Below are positions 27,613-34,016 of a stretch of 64,000 bases of DNA, piece by piece. The translations under genes and the position numbers were made by a program. Each line of letters begins with the position of its first letter. Within the stretch, counting starts at the first letter, position 1. The DNA is from Pandoraea capi (GTDB lineage Bacteria; Pseudomonadota; Gammaproteobacteria; Burkholderiales; Burkholderiaceae). The stretch covers positions 220,680 to 284,679 of the forward strand of contig NZ_CABPRV010000010.1 in assembly GCF_902459735.1 (NCBI RefSeq), read 5' to 3'. Under the pieces are notes generated by a model. That model was not told where the DNA came from, ran no database searches, and saw only the letters and a list, made by a program, of their open reading frames with translations.

Positions 27613-27643
27613 ATTTAATATCAGGCAACCTTACATTGCAAGC
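27613..27643. promoter_or_regulatory. Hydroxycinnamate regulator site A (upstream of ech)
   Basis: Core TAATATCAGGCAACCTTA, an imperfect dyad around TCAGG-N3-CCTTA. It matches site C (30532-30562) at 27 of 31 positions. On the minus strand it includes TTGCAA and TATTAAAT 15 bp apart, so an operator may overlap the ech promoter. MarR-type regulators of ferulate genes bind dyads of this kind. Confidence 0.6.
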
Positions 27644-27650
27644 GTGACGT

Positions 27651-27670
27651 TTTCAGGGGAAACCCTGAAA
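27651..27670. terminator. Hairpin after the porin gene
   Basis: A perfect 8-bp stem, TTTCAGGG (27651-27658) and CCCTGAAA (27663-27670), with loop GAAA. It is 18 bp past the porin stop. It might end the porin transcript, or, since TCAGG/CCTGA also occurs in the nearby regulator sites, be a second binding site. Confidence 0.4.
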
Positions 27671-27688
27671 GTCTGTCAATGCCTGCGA

Positions 27689-28855
27689 TCAGAACGTGTG
27701 ACGCATGCCCAGCATCACGCCGGTCTGGCCCTCGCCTGCGGGCGGCGTGGTGCCGCCGCCACCGCCGCTGACCGAATACGCGGCATGGGCGCTGTTGAAG
27801 AGGTAGGCCGCCTGCGCGTAGACCGCCGTGCGCACCGAGAACGAATACGTGGCCCGAAGCGTCGTCATGGTGCCGCGCGTGTCGTGATCGCTGTTGATGA
27901 TGCGGTAGACCTGTCCGTCGACCAGCCAGGCATGGGTGATGTTGTACGCCGCACCGAGATAGAACAGGTTCGAGTGCGTGTTGGCGGCAGACGTCGAGAC
28001 ATGACGCCCCAGCCAGCCTCCGCCGACCTTGAGCGCGCCGTACTTGTAGTACGCGCCGAGGGTCGTGCGCGTGTCCTTGTCACTGCTACGGATGAAGGCC
28101 GTCGTGGCCTGTCCGTCGAAGAAGTTCGCCGCCGCGTTGGTGCCGCCGCGCTGTTCTTCGTACGAGGCGGCGACACCGAAGTTGCTGGCATCGTACTTGA
28201 GCATGACCGACCAGTCGCGGCACTGCACCGACTGGCCCGGCACTTGTCCCGCGCAGGTGCCCTGCCCCGGCGAGTTGCCGGTGCCGGCCGAGTCGCGTCC
28301 GAACGAATAGCCCGCCCCGAACGTCAGCCCCTGCCAGCCGACCTGATACGTCACCGAGTTGTCGGTGCGCGCGTTGGGAATATAGGCGTCGAACGAGCCC
28401 ATGCCGTAGATGTCCGGTCCCAGAATGTCGGTGCCGAGCAGTGCGTAATACGTCATGGTGTATTGGCGACCGAACGACAACGTGCCGTAAGGCCCCTTCA
28501 CGCCCACGAACGCCTGACGGCCGAAGAGGCGTCCGCCCTGCCCGAGATCGCCGCCACGAATGTTGAAGCCGCTCTCCAGCTGGAAGATGGCGGCGAGGCC
28601 CCCGCCAAGGTCTTCAGACCCGCGCAGCCCCCAGCGCGACGGCAACTCCCCGGTCACGCCCGGCATGCGAACGACCGAGCCGTTCGGGCTCGCGTGCGAT
28701 ACGTATTCGATGCCGGTGTCGACGATGCCGTACAGCGTGACGCTCGATTGCGCGGCAGCGATGCCAGGGACTGTGACGGCGGCAAGCGCCACGAGTGATG
28801 CGAACGTGCTGCGAGAGGTGAGGCAAGAGGGGCGATGAGGACGCGGAAGTGCCAT
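27689..28855 (-). CDS. gram-negative porin (general/aromatic acid uptake)
   Basis: A 388-residue outer-membrane porin of the beta-proteobacterial Omp32/OmpC-like family. A signal peptide ends at IAAAQSS, followed by the family start VTLYGIVDTGIEYVS. Typical segments include SRWGLRGSEDLGGGLAAIFQLESGF, LFGRQAFVGVKGPYGTLSFGRQ and a C-terminus GVMLGMRHTF with the terminal Phe. It lies between the transporter and ech on the same strand, so it probably admits hydroxycinnamates through the outer membrane. Ribosome site GGAGACAACC precedes the ATG. Confidence 0.93.
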   Translation of the reverse strand: MALPRPHRPSCLTSRSTFASLVALAAVTVPGIAAAQSSVTLYGIVDTGIEYVSHASPNGSVVRMPGVTGELPSRWGLRGSEDLGGGLAAIFQLESGFNIRGGDLGQGGRLFGRQAFVGVKGPYGTLSFGRQYTMTYYALLGTDILGPDIYGMGSFDAYIPNARTDNSVTYQVGWQGLTFGAGYSFGRDSAGTGNSPGQGTCAGQVPGQSVQCRDWSVMLKYDASNFGVAASYEEQRGGTNAAANFFDGQATTAFIRSSDKDTRTTLGAYYKYGALKVGGGWLGRHVSTSAANTHSNLFYLGAAYNITHAWLVDGQVYRIINSDHDTRGTMTTLRATYSFSVRTAVYAQAAYLFNSAHAAYSVSGGGGGTTPPAGEGQTGVMLGMRHTF

Positions 28856-28974
28856 GGTTGTCTCCAGGTTATCGATATCGTTATGTGTGTGCTGCAAGAA
28901 AAAACGCGACGGCGGCAGTCGTTTGCCATCCGTCGCGCGCAAGCGGGCCAACCAGTGTCCGGCGCGAAGCCGGT

Positions 28975-30231
28975 TCAGTCAGCCGCGCGGGGACGACGGA
29001 TCAGCATCAACGCCGCGAGTGCGGCGACAACGGTGACGGGAATACTCGCGCCGATCACCACGGCCGCGCTGCTGCCGACGGCGAGCAACATGCCGGCGGC
29101 CAGCGGACCGACCACGGAACCGATGCGCCCGACAGCGACGGCGGCGCCCACGCCGGTACCGCGCATCGCTGTCGGGTAGTAGGCTGCGGCCAGCGCATAT
29201 AGCACCGACTGGCCGCCGATGATGAACATCCCCGCGAAGAACGCCGCCGCAGCAAGTACGCCGAACCCTTGCGCCGCCGCCAGACCGACGAGCGACGCGA
29301 TCATGCCGAGATACATGCCGCCGATCACGAACGACATGCGTGCCCGGTCCATCAGATAGCCGAGGCCCAGCACTCCCACAGCACTGCCGACGTTAAAGAG
29401 AATCTGCACCCAACCGATTTCGCCGCGTGCCAGACCGCGCGAGCCCATCAGCGACGGCAACCAGTTGAGCAGGAAATACAGCACAATGAGCGTGCAGAAG
29501 TAAGACAGCCAGAGCTGCACGGTGGACACGCCGCGCCCCTCGGAGAACAGCACCGTCGTCATCGGTGCCGGGGTCGCACGCTGCCCTTGCGACGTCGCGG
29601 TGGCGAACGCTCGCGACTCCGGCAGGAACCATGCGAGCAACGGCAGCAGCAACAGCGGACCGACCCCGCCCACATAGAAGATGTGGCGCCAGTCGGCGTC
29701 GCTTACGGCCAGCATGCCAATGGCCGCCGCAATGCCGCCGCCGAGCGGAATGCCGCAATACATGATGCTCACCGCCGTGCCGCGCAGGCGCGGCGCGACC
29801 GCTTCCGACGACAACGCGATGAGATTCGGCATGGCCCCGCCAAGTCCGATGCCCGTGAGCACGCGAACGATCACCAGCATCCAGAAGTCCGACACGAAAG
29901 CCGTGGCGATCGACAACACCCCGAACAGCGCCGCCGAGAGCATGAGCACCCGCTTTCGGCCGATGCTGTCGGCGAGCCGCCCGCCGACCATCGCGCCCGG
30001 CAGCAGACCGAAGGTACCCGCCGAGAATGCGATGCCCATCTGCGCGACGCTCAACCCGAACTCTCGTGCCATGCCGCGCGCCGCCACGCCGACCGATTGC
30101 AGGTCCAGCCCCTCCAGCAGCGCTACGGCGAAACACAGCGCGAGCGTGAGCGCGACCGGACTCGCCGCGCTCGCTACACCATCCGCCCCCAATGGCAACG
30201 CCTGAACGTTGCCCTCCCGATTCGATTCCAT
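28975..30231 (-). CDS. aromatic acid:H+ symporter, MFS (hydroxycinnamate transporter candidate)
   Basis: A 418-residue, 12-segment MFS transporter of the AAHS type (MhpT-like). Helix 1 reads ALLEGLDLQSVGVAA with the paired acidic position typical of the family, and GGRLADSIGRKRVLM is the loop 2-3 motif. The start MESNREGN has the GGAGACAGC ribosome site seen elsewhere in the cluster. Two copies of the regulator motif lie in the 358 bp upstream. The substrate is inferred from context: ferulate, p-coumarate or related phenylpropanoids. Confidence 0.88.
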   Translation of the reverse strand: MESNREGNVQALPLGADGVASAASPVALTLALCFAVALLEGLDLQSVGVAARGMAREFGLSVAQMGIAFSAGTFGLLPGAMVGGRLADSIGRKRVLMLSAALFGVLSIATAFVSDFWMLVIVRVLTGIGLGGAMPNLIALSSEAVAPRLRGTAVSIMYCGIPLGGGIAAAIGMLAVSDADWRHIFYVGGVGPLLLLPLLAWFLPESRAFATATSQGQRATPAPMTTVLFSEGRGVSTVQLWLSYFCTLIVLYFLLNWLPSLMGSRGLARGEIGWVQILFNVGSAVGVLGLGYLMDRARMSFVIGGMYLGMIASLVGLAAAQGFGVLAAAAFFAGMFIIGGQSVLYALAAAYYPTAMRGTGVGAAVAVGRIGSVVGPLAAGMLLAVGSSAAVVIGASIPVTVVAALAALMLIRRPRAAD

Positions 30232-30330
30232 GCTGTCTCCTGTCATCTTCTTTATGAACGTCGGTCGCCACCCTGCAAGCTCAACCGACACCGGAAGCAA
30301 CACGCGCCAACGCTCGGCACCCAGCTCGAC

Positions 30331-30356
30331 AATTAATCAGGAAACCTGATATTAAA
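30331..30356. promoter_or_regulatory. Hydroxycinnamate regulator site B
   Basis: The cleanest of the three dyads, TAATCAGG-AAA-CCTGATATTA, 100 bp upstream of the MFS start codon. The TCAGG-N3-CCTGA core is perfect. Its orientation is inverted relative to sites A and C. Confidence 0.6.
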
Positions 30357-30531
30357 GGCGAACGTGTGACGGCGCGACAACACCGCGATAGCGGTGCATC
30401 GCTGTCGTCTTAGCGGGTCACTGGGATGCGGTCGTGCAATGCTCGTGCCCTTGCTTTCGGCAAGATACGGGGCTCGATCCGGTAGATCTCAGGCCGGCAT
30501 CGTCGAATGCCGACCGGGGGTGACGGACTCC

Positions 30532-30562
30532 ATTTAATATCAAGCAACCTGACAATACAAGC
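30532..30562. promoter_or_regulatory. Hydroxycinnamate regulator site C
   Basis: Core TAATATCAAGCAACCTGA, just after the MarR gene and 301 bp before the MFS start. It matches site A at 27 of 31 positions, and both sites show on the minus strand a TTG-containing box 15 bp before TATTAAAT. Confidence 0.55.
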
Positions 30563-30589
30563 AATCGGCAGGTCGGGACAAACCCGGAG

Positions 30590-31165
30590 TCAGTCGCGCA
30601 GATTGCGCACGAACATTTCGAGATGACGTTGAATGGCGGCGGCGTCTTCACGCGGCACACCCGCACGCATGCGCGTGTCGATTTCCTTGGCGACGGCTTC
30701 GCATTGCGCGAGCACACGACGGCCTTCGTCGGTCAGTTGCAGCAACACGATACGGCCGTGATTGGGATCCGGCTCGCGCGTGATCCACTGGCGCGACGCC
30801 ATGATGCTGACCACTTCGTTGGCCGACTGCGGCGTGATGAACGAGCGCTGTGCGAGTTGCGCGTTGGAGAGCTTGCCGCGCGCGTCGAGCACGGAGAGCG
30901 CGGTGAATTGCGCGAGCGTGAGGCCCAGCGGCGCCAGCGCTTCCGACATGTGGCGGCGCAGCAAACGATCGAGACTCGCGATGACGTACGTCAGGCGCAG
31001 CTTGGAGCGACGCGGACGCGCATCCGACGTCGTGTCGGCCGTCCCATGCGCAGCTTCAGCCCCGGCATCGTGCGCGAGCGCATCGGGCAAGGAAGACGAG
31101 GAGGAAGCGATGGCAGCCGACGACGTGGCGGCGACAGACTTCTTTTTCTGTGGGACGACGCTCAT
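30590..31165 (-). CDS. MarR-family regulator of the hydroxycinnamate genes (FerR/CouR-like)
   Basis: A 191-residue protein: a ~50-residue Ser/Ala-rich N-terminal tail, then a MarR fold. LTLAQFTALSVLDARGKLSNAQLAQRSFITPQSANEVVSIM covers the recognition helix, and DPNHGRIVLLQLTDEGRRVL is the wing. It heads the hydroxycinnamate cluster on the same strand. By analogy with FerC/CouR it probably represses the ech and transporter promoters and releases DNA when a hydroxycinnamoyl-CoA binds. The three dyads at 27613, 30331 and 30532 are the proposed sites; none is seen in front of its own start. Confidence 0.85.
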   Translation of the reverse strand: MSVVPQKKKSVAATSSAAIASSSSSLPDALAHDAGAEAAHGTADTTSDARPRRSKLRLTYVIASLDRLLRRHMSEALAPLGLTLAQFTALSVLDARGKLSNAQLAQRSFITPQSANEVVSIMASRQWITREPDPNHGRIVLLQLTDEGRRVLAQCEAVAKEIDTRMRAGVPREDAAAIQRHLEMFVRNLRD

Positions 31166-31225
31166 GATGAGAAAGCGAGAATGCGCAGATTTTCGCGTGG
31201 TACGGGAAAGTCAGCAGTGTAACGC

Positions 31226-31243
31226 CGCCACCGTGCGGTGGCG
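31226..31243. promoter_or_regulatory. Inverted repeat between the CheY-like gene and the MarR gene
   Basis: A perfect 8-bp dyad, CGCCACCG-TG-CGGTGGCG. It sits 61 bp upstream of the MarR start and 120 bp past the CheY stop. It could be an operator or a hairpin; no T run follows. Confidence 0.35.
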
Positions 31244-31362
31244 ACGGTCTGCCCGCGATTCATCCCATCGATGAGCGGCATGAGCGTCAGGCGCCGTCGG
31301 TATCCCCGGCTCCCCTCAAAGCCGGAAGTCACCGAATGTCCTGCACACTCGCATTGCCGGTT

Positions 31363-31728
31363 TTAGCTGGCGAGCTTGCGGAACGTCTCGAGCACTGCAT
31401 CGCCCTTGAACGGCTTGACGATCCAGCCCTTCACGCCGGCCGCCTTGCCGCGCTCCTTCATGGCCGGACTGCTTTCGGTGGTGAGCATGACCACGTTGAC
31501 GGAAGCGTTCGCGAGTTCGCCGCGAATCTTCTCGACCATCGTCAGGCCGTCCATGTTCGGCATGTTCACGTCGCTGATGACCAGACGCACGCCCGGGCTT
31601 GCCTTGATCTTCGCCAGGCCGTCCTTGCCATCGACGGCGGTGTCCACGTCCAGGCCGTTCTTGCGCAGAAAACCGGCGACTTCGTCGCGCACGGTGCTCG
31701 AATCGTCGACCACGAGAATCTTCGACAT
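31363..31728 (-). CDS. single-domain response regulator, CheY-like
   Basis: A 121-residue stand-alone receiver. The acidic pair is VVDDS near residues 7-9, the phospho-acceptor Asp53 is in LVISDVNMPNMDG, the conserved Thr is in VVMLTTES and the Lys in GWIVKPF near 103. There is no output domain, so it acts by protein contact as CheY does. It is the last gene of a five-gene minus-strand run and is the expected phosphate receiver of the Hpt kinase at 34017-36524 and substrate of the CheX-like proteins. Confidence 0.92.
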   Translation of the reverse strand: MSKILVVDDSSTVRDEVAGFLRKNGLDVDTAVDGKDGLAKIKASPGVRLVISDVNMPNMDGLTMVEKIRGELANASVNVVMLTTESSPAMKERGKAAGVKGWIVKPFKGDAVLETFRKLAS

Positions 31729-31784
31729 GGTGTTGTCCTTGTGTGTAAAAGTGAATGTGCAGTGACAGGTGTCGAGCCGGAATC

Positions 31785-32426
31785 TCAGAACAGTTCCAGC
31801 GCTCCGGTCTCGACGGGCTCGGCCGTGCCCTGTGCCGCCTCGCGAAACGCTTCGGGCGACCAGTTGAGGCTGAAAACGAAATGCTGATGCAGCGTGACGA
31901 TCTGCCCGCTCACCGGATCGGTCAGGCGGTAGACGAAGCACAACTGCGGGTTGTCAGTGCCGAACGTGATGTACTTCTGCTTGTGATTGATGAGCAGCGG
32001 CACCTGCACCTGGGTGCGGTCGACGGCCAGCGGATCGCCCATGTAGCGATTCTTGAAAGCGCCCCAGACGAGGTTCGTCAGCTCCCCCAGCATGCCGTTC
32101 AGTTCGCGAAAACCGGCCTGCCCTTCGCAGCGCCCGGTGTGCTCCAGCAACTGCATGAACGGCACCTGCTCGGCCTGCATCATCATGTAGCCGCGGCACC
32201 AGGCGCTCTCGAGCGGAATCAGGCTGAACACTTCGCCGAAGATGATGCGATCACGCACCACGCTGGGCGAATCGCAGCTCACTTCGATGTCGCCGAACAG
32301 GCCGCGAAACACGCCGTCGGTGATGTCGATCATGCCGCGCACAAGCGCGTCGGGGTACTCGTGCTCGACGCTGTCTTCGAGGATCAGGAACTGGCCGACC
32401 GACTCGCGGGGGGTGCTTCGGTTCAT
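31785..32426 (-). CDS. CheX/CheC-like protein 1 (putative CheY-P phosphatase)
   Basis: A 213-residue protein. The segment LNGMLGELTNLVWGAFKNR (about 108-126) fits the ExxN active-site helix of CheC/CheX/FliY phosphatases, where the Glu and Asn remove phosphate from CheY. The surrounding pattern (INHKQKYITFG, QIVTLHQHFVFSL) fits the alternating strands of that fold. It ends in GALELF, nearly the same tail as the next paralogue. The gene lies 56 bp before the CheY-like gene. The phosphatase role is by motif only. Confidence 0.7.
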   Translation of the reverse strand: MNRSTPRESVGQFLILEDSVEHEYPDALVRGMIDITDGVFRGLFGDIEVSCDSPSVVRDRIIFGEVFSLIPLESAWCRGYMMMQAEQVPFMQLLEHTGRCEGQAGFRELNGMLGELTNLVWGAFKNRYMGDPLAVDRTQVQVPLLINHKQKYITFGTDNPQLCFVYRLTDPVSGQIVTLHQHFVFSLNWSPEAFREAAQGTAEPVETGALELF

Positions 32427-32514
32427 TGTCGTAATTTCCTAGAGCGTAGTACGGAAAGCGCGTAAGAGGCGAGAGGGGATGCGGGCTGCTACTCGGCAGC
32501 GAAGCGCGGCCGTC

Positions 32515-33093
32515 TCAGAACAATTCGAGTTCGCCGCCGCTGTCCTGCGTCTCGCTGACTTCGGCGTTGAAATCCAGCGGTGCATGCGCACAGACGCATA
32601 GCGTGGCGGCAAGATTGACCGAGCCGTCGAGCGTGATGTCCCACGACGCCAGATGATTCGGTTTGAGCTGCATGAGGTGAGGCACGCAGCGCGCGCTCAG
32701 CACATACGGGGTCGACATGCCGAGATCGGGGAAGTAGCCCAGCAACTCCTGATTGATCGCCCCGCAGCACAGGTTGCTGATTTCGAGAAAGGCCTCGCGA
32801 AACGACTTGTCCTGATCGTCGCCCACGAAGTACGCCTTCGTCGCGTCGTCCTCGTCGAAATGCAGCACGAGCAGCATGCGGAAGTCGATGCCCGAGATGG
32901 TGAGCACCACCACGTTGGCATGACGCACGGTGAGCGCCACGCCATCGTCCTGCACCGATGCGTCGCCCTTCGCGCTGTAGCGCACGCCGAGCGGCGCGAT
33001 GTCGCACGGCGAATCGACTGAGCGCGCGAGACGCGTGCGTGCCGCCTTGTGGAGAATGCGTTCGAAACTGTCGCGAGCGTGAGCGCTGATCAC
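32515..33093 (-). CDS. CheX/CheC-like protein 2
   Basis: A 192-residue paralogue-like protein. AFLEISNLCCGAINQELLGYF (about 98-118) again shows an ExxN helix followed by Gly. GTG at 33093 (with AGG 8 bp upstream) is the best start; the frame is open further upstream but Arg/Ser-rich there. The C-terminus is GGELELF, matching the LELF tail of CheX-like protein 1. Two different CheX-like proteins in one run suggest different targets or a heterodimer. It lies 88 bp from its paralogue. Confidence 0.65.
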   Translation of the reverse strand: MISAHARDSFERILHKAARTRLARSVDSPCDIAPLGVRYSAKGDASVQDDGVALTVRHANVVVLTISGIDFRMLLVLHFDEDDATKAYFVGDDQDKSFREAFLEISNLCCGAINQELLGYFPDLGMSTPYVLSARCVPHLMQLKPNHLASWDITLDGSVNLAATLCVCAHAPLDFNAEVSETQDSGGELELF

Positions 33094-33148
33094 AATGAAA
33101 CCTGTTGGCTGACGGATGCTTGAGAGAAATAACGACACGTAAGACAAC

Positions 33149-33877
33149 TCAATGGAGACGGGAATGCAGTTGCTGCGCCAGCGCCTCGACGCTGGAGAGC
33201 GACGCCGCAATCATCTTCCCGCCCGCCTGAATGTCCTGGAACGTCGCGGTCGTCGTGACGTCGTTGCGATGCAGGCTGTCGCGATAGCTCTTCGACAGTT
33301 CTTCCGAGCGCGTGGCGAGCGCGCGCACTTCGCTGGCGACGATACCGAAGCCGCGGCCGGCCGTCCCGGCGCGCGCCGCTTCGATGGACGCGTTGAGCGA
33401 CACGATCAGCACGTGGCGCACGATCGACGCCAGCTCGTGATTCTTCGCGTGCATGTCCTGGTTCTGCGTCATCAGCGAAATCATCTGCTCGTGCCAGCGC
33501 TCGAAGGTGGCCGCCAGTCCCCGCAGGCGCGCCGCTTCCCCGGCAATGCGCTGCGCTTCGCCCTGCCACATCGCCTTGGCTTCGAGCACGACAGCTTCCG
33601 ACTTGAGCGCCGTTTGCAAATCCTGCTCGGCTTGCGTCAGCTTTGTCTGCAACGTGGCGATGGCGTCGTCGTGCGTTTGCGCGAGCGCGTCCTTGTCGGC
33701 GAGCGCGACACGCTCGCGCTCAAGCGCCTGCTCGAGCGCCTCGTCGTGCGTCTTCGTCAGTGCGCGCCAGTGCGCCGTGGCCTGCGCCATGCGCCAGCGA
33801 TGCACGATAAAACCCACAGCGCCCGCGCCGACGATGCCCGCAAGCGCCCCCGCCAGTAGCCATTGAACTGCTTCCAT
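33149..33877 (-). CDS. short MCP-like signalling protein (one membrane helix, no sensor domain)
   Basis: A 242-residue protein: an N-terminal membrane segment (about 6-26, LLAGALAGIVGAGAVGFIV), a long coiled coil (about 35-140), then a methyl-accepting-type signalling tip, NASIEAARAGTAGRGFGIVASEVRALATRSEELS. The tip matches the MCP hairpin that contacts CheA/CheW, but there is no periplasmic ligand domain and no HAMP. It precedes the two CheX-like genes on the same strand and follows the kinase by 139 bp. Probably it relays a cytoplasmic or membrane signal to the kinase. Confidence 0.85.
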   Translation of the reverse strand: MEAVQWLLAGALAGIVGAGAVGFIVHRWRMAQATAHWRALTKTHDEALEQALERERVALADKDALAQTHDDAIATLQTKLTQAEQDLQTALKSEAVVLEAKAMWQGEAQRIAGEAARLRGLAATFERWHEQMISLMTQNQDMHAKNHELASIVRHVLIVSLNASIEAARAGTAGRGFGIVASEVRALATRSEELSKSYRDSLHRNDVTTTATFQDIQAGGKMIAASLSSVEALAQQLHSRLH

Positions 33878-34016
33878 CCGTGCTTCTCCCTGAACGCCAT
33901 CGACGCCTGAAACGCCTATGCCGTCCCTACATTCATCACGCAAAAAATGGCGCGGCGGCTGCAAACCTTTCAGGTCTGCGCCGCCTCGTCCATCGTGCTT
34001 GTCGAGTGCTCGGGCG

